From the NCBI GenBank assembly GCA_013350335.1, contig CM023540.1, forward strand, positions 22,485,175-22,549,174: a DNA stretch of 64,000 nucleotides, in the 5' to 3' direction. The notes under the pieces were generated by a model that saw only the letters and a list, made by a program, of their open reading frames with translations, was not told the DNA's origin and did not search any database. Of this stretch, positions 32,938 through 45,600 are shown piece by piece. Numbering within the stretch: position 1 is the stretch's first letter; every line of letters starts with the position of its first letter. The translations under genes and the position numbers were made by a program. The stretch is from Chimonanthus salicifolius. Taxonomy: Eukaryota > Streptophyta > Magnoliopsida > Laurales > Calycanthaceae.

Positions 32938-35900
32938 AACTTAGTCCATTATCCAATCTATGGTCCAACCAATCAAACACATAACCCATGGTCAACCTAA
33001 CCCGATTTATGATTCAATTCATCATTTGAAAAATGAGCCATGGTATAATAAGATATATATATCCATCATTTGACTCTTGACCCAATCCAACCCATATCCT
33101 ATGCCTAAACATTTTCCAACTCATTAATTGTCTTGACTTGACTTGACTTAACCTAACTTCCAAATTTCTAAATTAGATTGAGGTGGAATAGGCCAAAAGC
33201 TGACCCAATTACACTGTTATTGGATATTACTGTTGTTTTTAAATGTCTTGAAGGTCGAATTAACTATATGATATATATTACTACTACTGCTACAACTATT
33301 GTTGTTATTATTGTCATTACTTTGATCATCTTTGTTCTCATTATTGTCATTATTATCTAGAATTAAGTATGGTTAAGTTAAAACCTATACAACATGCATC
33401 TAACAATAGAAAAGAATAATCATTAATAAATCATTGTGGAAATTCTCTTTGTTGCACCAAACAATAGAAAATTATATTCAAAGAAAACAAAATCTGTAGA
33501 TTTTATTGAAAGAGAATCATCAAAGAAATCTATTTCACAAAAAAATAATTTTAGTATTCTTGGAGAAGCCCATCTTATTTTTCATTTCGAATCATGGGAC
33601 TCACCATCTAATACAAATCTGTTAAAAATAGAGTAACTTTAGGGAAACTAGGTCTGATCATGGGCTAGATCAGCTGTGTGGAATGGATAGATTTATAGAT
33701 GAAATAATTTCAGGGAAATTCTTCAATTTGATTATCACAAGATTATAAAATAGGCCCTAAACAATCAATAGCTCGTATCAATCAAAATTTTAAAATCTAA
33801 ATTAGAAGGTCAAAATGATCAAATGAGAATCAAATTTTATACATCAATATCTTTGTTATTTTCTAAATACTTCTTCAAAAATATTAATCCATTTTAATAT
33901 TTAAAGGATAGACTTATTAAATAGAAAGACTTAAATTTTATTTTTTAAACATTCAAGAGAGCAAACCTTGGACTTTATCTAGGCCTCTCTTTACGGATCT
34001 ATATTTTATCTTTTCATGTCATTTTGATGTCACATACAAATCGAATAGAACCAATTATTGAACCGGTCCAAACCGAATTGTTTACTCTTACAGATCGAGG
34101 GAGGTTCAATGAAGGGTACCAGTGTCTAGTCCATGGATATTGCAAAGCTTGCAACTCTCTATCTTGAATGGATAAAACTAAGAATCTATGAACTGGTGCC
34201 ACGTAAGGTTTGGATCAATCCATCAGGTCTCATTCCATATGTAATTTGATTTTTTAAATGAATGGAGCCTTCTAATTTGTACGGGTAGCTCAGTTAACTT
34301 GAGTTTCTACAAATAGATTAGAGATCTCGGATTCTACTTCTTCTCATCTTACCTTGACATATAGGACTTATGGGTTGCTTTGTGTATCCATAGGATTACG
34401 GGTGGCTTTTTGTATTAATGAGTATAGACCATTGATTTTTAAAGTTTAAAATAAGAGGATAGACTCTAGGATTTTTTTTTTTTAAAATCTCACTATCTAT
34501 TGAAATAGAAAATTATAATATCAATAATTTAAATTCAATACAATCTTACATAGGACCTTTACATTAAAAAAGAAAAAAGAAAAAAGTCCAAATATTTTCC
34601 TAGCTTCACTTTAAATAATAAACTGAGGGAACAAAAAATAAATCAAAGTATCAAACGCAATCTTTTTTTTAATCTTTATTAGATTTTTCTTATCTACTTT
34701 TAGAGACATATGAGGCTCGTACAGTTCCTTTGTGCTTTGGATGAACTCTTTGATCTTTCAAATGGCCATAGCGCCATAGCGATACAAATCGAGTTGCCAA
34801 CTCGGAGTTCGTTGTGTGTCGAGTTTCTACTCACTCAGTAGATTTTTTTTTTACTTTTTGCATTTGAAACTCACTGAGATATTTAAAATACTTATGTTTT
34901 TGGAAATTGAACCAAATGGAGAAAATACTTGAGAATCGAACTTCAAAATTCAACAACTGCAAGCCTGCAATAGAGTTGAAAAAATTAAAGAATATTTCTG
35001 ACAAAAAAGATTATTGTAAAATTCCAAAAATAGATAAATAAAACAAAAAAGTATTAAAAAAAATTAATTTTGTAACATGAAAATTAAAAAGAGAGGCTTC
35101 AAAATGAAAGAGTATTTAATATCAGTTCAATTCGAATATTATGGTCCACTATCATTAATATCAGTTTTGCCCATAAGTAAGCTAGACTCTACCATTTGGG
35201 ATATCCATCCAAGATGTGGTTGGTGGATCAATGGTCGTGATCAACTTGCATGTTCAATTTGAATAGTAGTCGCATCAATCTTTCATTCTAGATAAAAATC
35301 ATCGTAACATAGATATCTCTATTCTATATTGGAAGTGAGACTAATCGCATAGTAAAGAAAATCAAACCAAACCTAAGATCTCTCATCTAATTCTAAAAAT
35401 TTAAATCAACTGAACAACTCATACGAAAAGTAGTTAAAAGCCAAGAGAAAATTTTAAAACAAAAACACGGCCTCCCATCAAAACCCTATTTATTGACGCA
35501 TACAATTATCCGTCGTGAAAAATTAAACACGATCATGGCTCAACCGGTGCGAATGTGCTGAACTTGACTGAAATGCTTCTGCACAGCAGCAATATCTTTC
35601 GCCGCATGATCGCTGTCATCACTTCCGGCTGTCTCATCCTCCCGGCGAGCTGCTTCAGGATCAGATGAGCAAAGGACCATGAGACAGCCCAATATGGACC
35701 TTAGGAATGGAAGAGAATTAGCCCACTCTGTAACTTGGACTAAATTCAGCGACATAATCAACAAAGCTTAGTCTGATGCTTTGGCTCACAACTCTTCAGT
35801 CTTCTGTCAGATGCATTGAAGAAGATAAGAAGGGGGAGTATATATGACTTTTTAATGACTTGGAGGTCAAGAAGGTTTGTGATTGGGGAATAAACAATAA

Positions 35901-36360
35901 TCAATATTTCAATTCCTACCAATATTGACCCATAAAAAAAAAGAAAAAAAAAAAGATAATTCCTTTCCACATTCATTACCTTTGAAGCATCTTTCGGTGG
36001 CAGAAAAGTCTTCCACTTACCAAGCCTATGTCGTTATCATAGGACTAGTTGATGCAGAGGTCTTAGGAGATTAGAGATGATAGCATCATTTTATTATTAA
36101 TTAATTCATTTTTATTATCTGATTATTTATTGAACTACACATGATTAATTTACAAGAGGAAAATCAACCACAAGTAATTTAAAAAAATAGAGGGGCTTTG
36201 AGAAATAATCTGCTGAAATCCTTTAAGATCTTTTAGATGGCATTTCGGGGCCTACTTTGGAGCATATAAGGGATTTACCAAAAGTCAATTTAAATACGTC
36301 ACTTTAATATGAAGTTCAAAGGCTACAAAGGTCTAAGCATACGTAAAAGTTGAATTTTTC
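32938..36360. other. AT-rich intergenic region
   Basis: No gene recognised apart from the candidate ORF at 35540-35755. At about 34,280-34,400 a stretch starting GGGTAGCTCAGTTAACTTGA has a clear tRNA A-box (TAGCTCAGTT) and is probably a SINE of another family. A trinucleotide-like (ATTGTT..ATT)n patch lies at about 33,275-33,355. Confidence 0.35.
35540..35755 (-). CDS. Unrecognised 71-codon ORF or exon
   Basis: From ATG at 35755 to a stop at 35540. It encodes a moderately hydrophobic N-terminal half (LPFLRSILGCLMVLCSS) and an acidic C-terminal half (REDETAGSDDSDHAAKDIAA). Its composition is balanced, unlike the AT-rich DNA around it, which is why I note it. I do not recognise the family. It could be a small gene, the last exon of a larger gene, a pseudogene fragment or chance. 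The reading frame is closed just upstream, and no obvious partner exon was seen. Confidence 0.25.
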   Translation of the reverse strand: MSLNLVQVTEWANSLPFLRSILGCLMVLCSSDPEAARREDETAGSDDSDHAAKDIAAVQKHFSQVQHIRTG

Positions 36361-36369
36361 TTTTTTTTT

Positions 36370-36500
36370 TTTTAATGATCAAAATGTCTAAAATTTTTTA
36401 AAGCACAAGCATTTAAAAAACGTACGTAAATCTTTCTATCCACACATTGGATAAAACTACGAAAAGTGACCATTTGTGGTGCTATTTTATGACCCCGAAA
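36370..36500 (-). mobile_element. Fragment of a family A SINE
   Basis: Minus-strand order: CACTTTTCGTAGTTTTATCC, AATGTGTGGATAGAAAGATT, then a degraded GACATTTTGATC end before an A-run. This is the 3' half of family A; the tRNA-like head is not recognisable. Confidence 0.5.
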
Positions 36501-36794
36501 CTCATGAAATTTTAATCAAAATGGACCCAATTTGTGAGCTTATTTATTTTTGGGGTTTAAAAAAAAAATGATAACAATTTCTGAAATTCGTCTATTGCCC
36601 TCACAATGGGCTGAAGTGGACGATATTTCAGCCCAAAAACTTAAACCTTAGAAGCCGTGCCAAGATAGTCTCTTGAACTGAAACCCACTTGTTGGCTGAT
36701 GCATTGGGTGTTCATTACAAATCAATCAAGCATTAACCATACATCTGCAGCATGCGATGCAAATGTAGGAACTGCAATAAGATTGAACAAGTAA

Positions 36795-36995
36795 ATTTAA
36801 AAGAGTTGAAGTAATGAACAGGAGTTGAACTTGTCTAAAGAAGCGGGAGTTCAGAGTTCGATTCTCACTTTATCTTAAAAGACCACTTTTCGTAGAGTTA
36901 CCCAATGTGTATGAATAAAGAGACTTGCAAATGTTTCAAAAATTAATCAAACGTTTTGAGAGATTTAAACATGTTGGTCGTAAAAGAAAAGGAAA
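36795..36995 (+). mobile_element. tRNA-derived SINE, family A
   Basis: GAGTTGAAGTAATGAACAGG, then GAGTTCAGAGTTCGATTCTC (B box), then ACCCAATGTGTATGAATAAA and GACTTGCAAATG, ending ACATGTTGGTCGTAAAAG. Flanks gattgaacaagtaa and gattaagcaagtaa match at 12 of 14 positions, a probable target duplication. Confidence 0.72.
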
Positions 36996-37009
36996 GATTA
37001 AGCAAGTAA

Positions 37010-37591
37010 TAGCATTGGTCCATCCTGAAAAGGGTGGATTAGATCCTGTCTTTTATGGTGACAATGCAGAATTTGCAGTTCTATAGAATATAGATAACTA
37101 TTTGACCTGGCTTTAAGGGTTTTCGAATTTTAGCCCTATTGACTCAAATTTGTATGAACTATATGAAAAGGATAATTTATACCTGTTATAAGTGACAACT
37201 TTAGTTAGAGAAAAATATGACTTTTAAAGACGAAATATTTTGATTATGCACTTATTTTACACATTTTTGCTTAACTAGACTAACCCATAAGATAATATTG
37301 ATCCAAGCAGACCTAATTGAATGAAGCACAAACCCTAAACCAGACTCAAATTTCGACTTAGTCACGAGTGCCCAGATATAGTAAACTTCACGTGACATAG
37401 TGGTCTTCAAATTCAGCCCAACTGTGGTCAATGCGGCCCTTAAACATCCTTATTTATGTGCGAACAGTCTCAATTCCTAGTTAAAATTAAAGACATTTAT
37501 GTATTAGGATCATCATTATCATCCATTATCAATATAAAGTCGTCTTATTCCACCTATTTATAGTTAATTTTTCATATGCCCACTTCATCTT
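37010..37591. other. Intergenic sequence
   Basis: No gene or repeat recognised. Confidence 0.3.
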
Positions 37592-37737
37592 ATCAAAAGT
37601 AATCTCCCACCTCAGGAAGTGAGAGGTGTTAGATTCGAGCCTCCATAGCCTCACCTAATGTGTCCCAAGAGCAGCAAGTATCACTTGTGGAGGTTTACAC
37701 TAAGTTTCCTCCTGATTTTCCACATATAAATTCAAAA
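37592..37737 (+). mobile_element. tRNA-derived SINE, family B, 5'-truncated
   Basis: Starts within the head (TCTCCCACCTCAGGAAGTGA), then TTAGATTCGAGCCTCCATAG (B box), a divergent middle, GTTTACACTAAGTTTCCTCC and the tail CCACATATAAATTCAAAA. The closest relative here is the copy at 53338. Confidence 0.7.
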
Positions 37738-38485
37738 GAGAGAGTCATATTCCTACATCTCTATACATTGGTATTTACTGCCACATAATTCCTATGTCTA
37801 TTGATATCCTCCATCTGTAGTCTAGAACGGATGAAACGTTGAAAACCCAGGCTTCATACTATCAGGAAAAAACAATTGTCCGATATACAAACAAGGAAAA
37901 TTTCTCTATCTTATCTTAAACCAGCATCGATATTATCAGAAATGACATATAAAATCCCTCCTTATTGTGATATCTTAATCAATTTAAATAATTAAAAAAT
38001 CCTAATCATCCAATTCTAATCTAGACCCAATCTCTAATATATATTATTGGTGTTTGGTGTTTCCCATCCCTTTCTTAGGTTCTTGGGATGGTGCTTCTTC
38101 TTAGTGAGTTTTATTTCGAGTTTCTATGTTTGCTTTGAAGGGTTTGGGGGGCTTTTTGTATTTGTTGGAAGGAGTTTCTCTTTTCTTGTATTCTTTCTCT
38201 TTTTTATTGTTAAAAAAAAAATATTTACCGCTCAAAAAAAAATATTAATTCACTTAAATCCCCACTCTTCATCCACATCTCTAAATAGAACTTGAAATTT
38301 TACATATATTTATGAGTAGATATGTTTTCGCCTAATCTAAAACTGACCAAGTGGATTAGGATAGTAAATTGAGGAAGAGCCCAAAAATCTATAGGCCTAT
38401 TTGTGCTCACTATGGACTGAAAATACATTGACCCTGTCACTAACTGAGATATTGATTTCTTCCGATATTTTTAATCTTAATTGAG
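37738..38485. other. Intergenic sequence
   Basis: No gene recognised. The plus-strand ORF at 38047-38295 is Phe/Ser-rich low-complexity translation of T-rich DNA. Confidence 0.35.
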
Positions 38486-38503
38486 ATAAAAGTGTGGATG
38501 GCA

Positions 38504-38663
38504 CGCTCGCCTCATGAACTAAGGTCTTAAGTTCGATTCACGCTCAACTCCGTCGGACCACTCCCATCGACTAAACCAGTGTGTATGAATGGAGAGGTTT
38601 ATACATTGTGAGATTGATCTTACCTCCAATATGGGATAGAGATACCCATGTTCCCCAAAAAAA
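38504..38663 (+). mobile_element. tRNA-derived SINE with a different tail
   Basis: Flanking repeats 38486-38503 and 38664-38681 match at 17 of 18 positions (ATAAAAGTGTGGATGGCA and a one-base variant). The head CGCTCGCCTCATGAACTAAG and B box CTTAAGTTCGATTCACGCTC are tRNA-like. GTGTGTATGAATGGAGAGG resembles family A, but the 3' end (CCTCCAATATGGGATAGAGA) differs, so it may be a subfamily. Confidence 0.75.
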
Positions 38664-38746
38664 ATAAAAATGTGGATGGCAATAAATATACACTTCAGAA
38701 GAAAGATTGAGTTTGTCATAAGCTTATTTCTTCTATCGGTAGACAC

Positions 38747-38840
38747 CAAGGGTGCAAAATTCAGTATCGGCCGATATTATTCTTTCTCCTCATTTTTTTT
38801 TTAAAAAAAGGGCCAATATCAGCCGATATTTGCACCCCTG
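38747..38840. mobile_element. hAT-type MITE, CAGGGGT / TATCGGCCGATA family, minimal copy (94 bp)
   Basis: Ends CAAGGGTGCAAAATTCAG and, in reverse complement, CAGGGGTGCAAATATCGG. Duplication GTAGACAC and ATAGACAC (38739-38746, 38841-38848), seven of eight. It retains only one TATCGGCCGATATT near the left and GCCAATATCAGCCGATATT at the right around an A/T-run, so it may be close to the smallest mobile form. Confidence 0.85.
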
Positions 38841-38848
38841 ATAGACAC

Positions 38849-39601
38849 TCCTCTTGTGTGTTATCTTGCATTAGAGATGAAACTAATCCTACATATATAT
38901 AAACCACCCGCAAGTCTCACTTATCAAGTAACATCTGAACTTCAGGCTAAGCAAATCAATTCAATATAAGATATAATATAAATCGAAAGATCATTCATTA
39001 CGAGAACCAACCCAAATTTGACTCCTTGGTGCTGGGCCTTTCCCGGCATCCAAACAGAGTTCATTTGAAAGCACCATCTTCTCTCAATAAAACAAAAACT
39101 ATTTCCATATCAACAAATAATACAGGGAAGACAAACTGTTGAACATAATACAATCTAAGCCATATTGCGGTAGCAAGGAAATTGCTAAACATATCTTGGA
39201 ACAAAAAAAATTACATAGAAGGGGGAGAATAAAAAGATTTTTGAATGTTTGCCTTGGATGAACTTACGCAAGTTGGAAGCATCAACCAGGAGTTCGAACT
39301 TATTAACAATCTGAATAACCTGATTTTTTTTCCAATATGTTTTTACTGATCGTAAATTTTATTTTTGATTGTTACTAGTCATAGATCAGATAGTTAAGAT
39401 TGTCACTCAGTAAGGATTTTGCAGACTGCCAATATATGTTGGAATGACAGAGAACATTGATCTGAGAGTTCAATTCAGCTTCAATGAGAAGGCGACTTGA
39501 CTATGAGTTTGTTTTTCACTATGTTGTGATCACGTGAAAAAAAGTCATATTGTGGGCGATGTAATGCCTTCTGCATTGAAGTTAGGTTCAAACATGGATC
39601 C
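38849..39601 (-). other. 3' flank of the BPA1-like gene
   Basis: Includes the probable 3' UTR on the minus strand. No other gene recognised. Confidence 0.4.
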
Positions 39602-42600
39602 TCATTTGGTGTGGAGTACACCATCATTGGCAGCATCAGCGGGAATGGCTGCAGACTCACCTGCAGCAGTCTCTGTGGGTTCATCATCAAGATGAATCTG
39701 GGCAAAGTCTTTAACCATCTCCATCCTCTCCTTAAAAATGCTCTCTTTCTTCTCCTCTTCGGCCTTCTCAAACTTCTCCTTGGTCATCAAAGTCACGTCC
39801 TCGGCCACCTTGGCCACAATGTTTAGTGCACTAGACACCCATGATCCTCCAGTCGATGAATTGCGGTCGGTCAGGAGGGCCGATCTAGCACTGCTCGCCT
39901 TCTCCTCAGCAGCAGAAAGGGCCAACCATGTTTTCTCGCTCACTTGGAAACGCTTGTCCACCTCTTTCAACTTTTCACTCAAACCAATCTTCTGGTCCAG
40001 GGATTGCACTGTTGCAGATGCATGGGAACTCAAGTGGTGGTGTTCATCGAAAGCTTTTGCTTTGCTGAGGGCATCTTTTCCCAAGACTAAGCCTTTGGCA
40101 AGCACACTGCTCACCACATCCTCAGCTTTTCTTACCACCAAGCCAGCACCTGAGGGGTTCTCCTTTACCAGAGCAAGTAAATTGAACAGTAAAAAGGATC
40201 AATATTTCTAAAGACATTCACCTACAAATATAATATTGCTACAACACAAAAAAACTGGTCACTGTGAAACCTTAGAATGTAGGTTGGTGTCATGTTACCA
40301 TTGATGTATTCCCATATGTACATATAGAAGCCTAAACAGCAACCTATTTTACTTTCTTCTACACTTCACTCATCTCAAATTACAATACGTCCACTATCAC
40401 TCCACAGTCTAAACACATACAACTGATGATTGGTACAACAGTTATATCATGCTTTTAACTCTCTTTTTTTGAAGACCAAGGTGTCCAGGCCTCTAAGAGC
40501 ACCCGACTAATCCTTGGGGCATGTGCAAATCTCTCTATCCACACACATTGGGTAAAACCACGGAGAGTGGGAATTTACTCTATTGCCTGCCTGTTACACT
40601 TTTCCGGTAGTACAAATCGCTACGCTTGACTTGTTTCTATATGATAATATGCACCTTGCTGTGCTCCCTGTGGGTGATAGCTTGAACTCAAGACCTCTCA
40701 CTTAGAGAGATGGGTTCTTGGTCATCACTCCAACCCCATTAGGTTAGTTATATCATGCTTTTAACTTTTGCATGATATTTGTAATATCTAGTGTTCCTGC
40801 TTTTTGGTAATACAACTCTGGAGTGATAAAGATGTGGCCTACACTCTACAGTCATTACAATGTTCAAGTTTTTCATATTTCATATCAAATTTATTTTAAA
40901 TGTGTTTTATCTTTTGCTTCTGAGTCATTATTATTATTTCTATTTGTCATAAATATTATTTTCTGTGACCTTTTCATCTGTGTGGTTAGAACCATGAGGA
41001 GGCGAAAATAGCTTTCTTGGAACAGAGAAATAGCAGAGGCACATCAAGAGATAACTAATGCCTCTGAATAAAAATGTAGTAATGTTCATGTCTAAGGAAA
41101 TCAATCCATGTCAGAGGAAATCAATTCTGGGAAAAAAAGAAGTATGAAAGGGTTCGATCCATGTCATCCAGTAGGTGCTGCAAATCCAGCCTTGTGTCGA
41201 CCATGGAAACCCAATGTTTTTCTTACTTGCATCAAAATCTTTATTTCCATTGAAAATGAATGAAACATTGTCTTGGCAAGCGAGGAAAACCTCCCTCTTT
41301 TCCTCATTAAATTTTATGATCCACCGACCCAGTCCCGCACTCATTATGGGAAGCAGATTCCTGAGAAGAAAGATAAAAAAAAAGGTCTCATCTTCTATAC
41401 TCTTCATTTTCCATCATTTGGAAAATGATGAACAACCCCTATGATATTTGGATACTTGTATGTGCTCAAGATAACAAAGTCATACGTGATATAATTCCCA
41501 TACTGTCACCAGATACTCATAGGATACATGTAGAAATATGCTTTTCAAAGTTATATCAAGTTCATATAGTTCTTGATATATCTCAGCAAAATAAAATACT
41601 TAAATGTAAATAACAGTGTAACAAAATGTCTTGTTGCAAACAATTTCTTTAGGTTAATTAGTCTCATTTTCAGAAATCTATAAAGACTATTTAAGAAAAC
41701 AATGATAAATGTTCCAAGGGAATGCCATAAACCTAAATCTAAAGAGTGCTTGCTTCACCACACTGGCTGATTGAACGAGTTGAAAATTATCAGTTAGCTC
41801 TAAATCATACATGATGAGTCATATCACACGCACATAACCCAAGCAGCAGTGAATTAAGAAGAAATCGTACATAATATAGTAAAAAATAAACTTAAGTTGG
41901 TGGTAGGATTTACTGCAGTTGGTGAAAAGGCTGACGGAGGCAGCTGGTAACTCTCATCTGGAGCAATGCTTATAGGACAATTAATTACGACCGCTCCCTG
42001 CATTGAGATATGAACAAGATGATCTTCCATTAGGACTCCAGATTGGAAATTTGGTGCAATAAAAATGGATTTGGGCAGTCAAAGACCAGGCTACATGAAG
42101 TCCCAATTGACTTCACATGAACCAAATCAGGCTCAGATGAAGGTCTACTCCCTTGATCTAAAGCCTAGCTTGGATAAAGGTTACACACAGTTCAAAATTT
42201 TTGACAGCTTTTCTACTATGGACTGATTGCAGTCCATATTTATGCTGAGATTGCCTATGATCACACCTAATTAGGCCCAAAATAAACAGGTAAGATTCTT
42301 GTTCAATGGATAATGTCCATTCAATCGAGTAACTCAGCCAAGTTTTGAGCGTAGAATCAGACTCATTTGTCAGGAGGCTCGTTTAGTTGTTCTGAAGTCC
42401 GAGTACAATCAACTATTTATAGAGCAAGATCGCACCGAAAGAATCATTGCAGTCTCTGCATCCTTTGAATCCTTAAAGGTGATATATGCAAGGTGAGTCG
42501 TTTCAGATTCTCTGTAAACAAAAAGGCCCAATTTTGTTCAGATTAAGTTGCAGAATAAGCTCAATGAACATGAATATATCAAGACAACTGACCTTTGCAG

Positions 42601-45600
42601 TTCTATATACTGGATATCACCTGAGGTGGAGAACAACGTTTCTAGGTCTTGCTCAGTTGCAGCCAGAGAAATATTGCTAACTTTTATTGTTCTTATCTGT
42701 AACAGAACACAATGGCAGAATAGATGAATACTATAGTTTCTTACAATGTAAGTGCAAGTAGAAATGCCTGAAAGTCATTACGTGTTCCAAAAAATAAGGA
42801 ATTGCAACTGATTATGAAAACAAAACTTTAGAACAGTCCAAGATTCAAAGATATAGTAGACAAAACCCACTACAATTTGTGTCCAATGGCAACATTAAAA
42901 CAGAAAAAAATATTGGGATCCAATATTGTGTTAAAGAAACTCATTAATAGGATGATGTAATCTGAGAAACCAATCAATGCAGTGGACCCCACAAAAGAGA
43001 GCTAATTGTGAAGTGGGGTCCATGATCCTCTTCTGAGATTCCTTGGAAGATTCATGGCTATTTAGAAGTATTAGTCAATGTTTTAAAACCCGACCCGTGG
43101 GGTGACCCGTCTTGGAGGAAGGGTGGGTTAAATAAGGTTCAACCGGGTTGACCCATAGTCAAACCCAGTCAAACCCGTGCCATTAATATAATATTAAATT
43201 ATTAACTAAGGTTATATTTTATAGAAAATATTCTTGTTAGAAATTTGTACAAATAAATACTAAAAAAAAAATAATACCAATTCTTAAAACAATATTTAAA
43301 GCTTTAAAACTCACTTTGTAGTTGTTCAAAATTATTATCGTATTATTAATACAAAAGTATCATATTCTGTTAATATACATTTTAATCATATAAAATTTCA
43401 ATCATTCAAAAAAATTATTTAGTATAAAAATTTTTACTATAAAAATTATTTATTTTACTTGAAAACATTTTATTGACATATAACTTGATTTCTATTAAGT
43501 TTTTATTTTTATATTTTATAAATTTTCTTTTTAGAAAATTTATAAAACCTAATTTTAGAAAAATAATAAAGTATAAAAATAAAAATTAAGTTAGATATAA
43601 AATTAGTATATTTTATTTTATTTAGCACATAATATTTTCTATTAAATTTTTTCTTTTTTATTTTAATTTCTATTAAATTATAATAATTTTAACAAAAATA
43701 AGCTTTTAATATAAAAAAAAACCCTAACTCTCATTCGACATCTACATAAAGTATCTCAATACGGTCGTTCCACAAACTTGTACAACTTAAACCCATCTTA
43801 AACTTCCTTAGGCATGAAAACCCTAACGCCACCGCTGCCGCCGTCCAAAACAAGAAGAAAAAGATGAAGATGAGCCCTAAGTCTTTTAACTCGAAGGCAA
43901 GAAAAAAAGGTAAAAGAGGAGTGAATCAACCCAATGTGTGATGATGTCATTTTTCTTCTTTTACATTTTCTTTCTTTCTTCTTCTTCTACATTTTCTTTC
44001 TTTCTTCTTCTCCATTTTCTTCTATCCAAACGTGTGGTGAAAACCAGCGTTTAATTTTTATTTTTTTTTTAAAAAAAAGGGTTTTAGTAAAAACGGGTCA
44101 CGGGTTAATGTAAAAAACTGGGTTGAACCATGGGTTGAAGTGGGTTTTTACGGGTTTTAAACCCATGCAGGTTTTAAATCGACCCGACCCGCTAAGTAGC
44201 CGGTAACGGTCCTTGTCACAAATATCGGCGGTATTTTCAAATTTACCGCGTTTTTATCAGCAAAATACCATTACCGCGTTAAAAACACGTTTTTATCGCC
44301 ACGACAATAAATTTCCGGTAAATTCCCGATAAATTCAAGGTAGATTCCCTATATCATTTTTATTTCATTAATTTTTTTATTTATTCTATTTTTTTTATTT
44401 TTTAAATATTATAATTTCTGCGAGATTTTCCCTTTAAATTCCCGGTAAAAATCTGAGAATTTAAAAATATCCCGTTATTACCAATTGCCGTTAATATCCC
44501 GAGAACGGTATTTGTCACAATGGTTACGGTTGAACCGCGGGTCAACCCGCGGCCTGGGCTGGTTTAACAACATTCGTATTAGTAGTTTTATTTCAAAAAG
44601 GCATTGCAATAGGACTTTAAACTCCAAGTATGGATGATTTGTCTCTATCCTTGGATCTTACTGCTATTAGACTTTTAATATATCCTATATAATTCATGAA
44701 TCATGATTATCAGATACTTTTGATAAAATAAAAGAACTTATTCAGAGTGATGTGTTTCTTCTAAGTGGTTTTAAGACCTACAATGTTATATGGAGATGAA
44801 TGTTGCGAGATTAATGATGACATAGATGCATACAGTAAGATCGAGGTGAGAGGTGATAACTAAAGAGACAATTAGAAATGAATGTATTAGAGGACGTAAC
44901 AGTTGCCCCAATAGAAAGGTGAGGACATTTAAGATAGTGCATTGAAGAATGAAGAACCTAAGAGTTATGAGGTAGTCAGGTAATATGGGAAAGGGAGGCC
45001 CTTAAAGGCTTGAATCGATGAATTAGTTAGGTTATGAGAGGTTTTGGAGTGATGAACAACATGATCTTTGATGCAGCTGAGCGTAAAGTATAACTTTGAA
45101 AGCTGAACCCCTTATTTAGGATAAATGGCTTTTACAATGACTATGATCAGTCTAGTGTGTATTTTCTAATTGAGTCTGAGACCTCCATGTTGATAGTTTC
45201 ATGGTTCAAGATCACATATTAAATCAGATATTCTGATTGTATTTGATGGTCTATTCCTCTTTATTATACTTTTTCTGCATTGAAATCACAACAATTTATT
45301 TTACAGTTGTGGTAAGTGGGATGGTTGACACCAAAAATGATTGCAAACAATGCAGAATTCGGCTACTAATGAATATGAATTGTTATGACAGCTCTATTTG
45401 TTTATCCGTGGCTTTGCAAATAACACCCCATGATGAGTAGCTGCAGAGGATTGTACAAAAGTACTGCAGTTCACTCGGTTATATTTTCTATGCTTTCCAT
45501 TTCTCAATCAATTTTCATCACAAAACACTAAAATGAGATACAAAAGTATCTGCACCATTTCATGTAGCAGAAATATGGTTGGTACAAATTATATGGAATA

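Noticed and set aside
38047..38295. 82-codon Phe-rich ORF
   Set aside because: Translation of T-rich DNA with no signal-peptide context, homology or splice partner that I can see.
39481..39771. Minus-strand ORF in another frame at the end of the BPA1-like gene
   Set aside because: The 39602-40162 frame carries family motifs (FQVSEKT, AKVAEDV); the other frame is a shadow.
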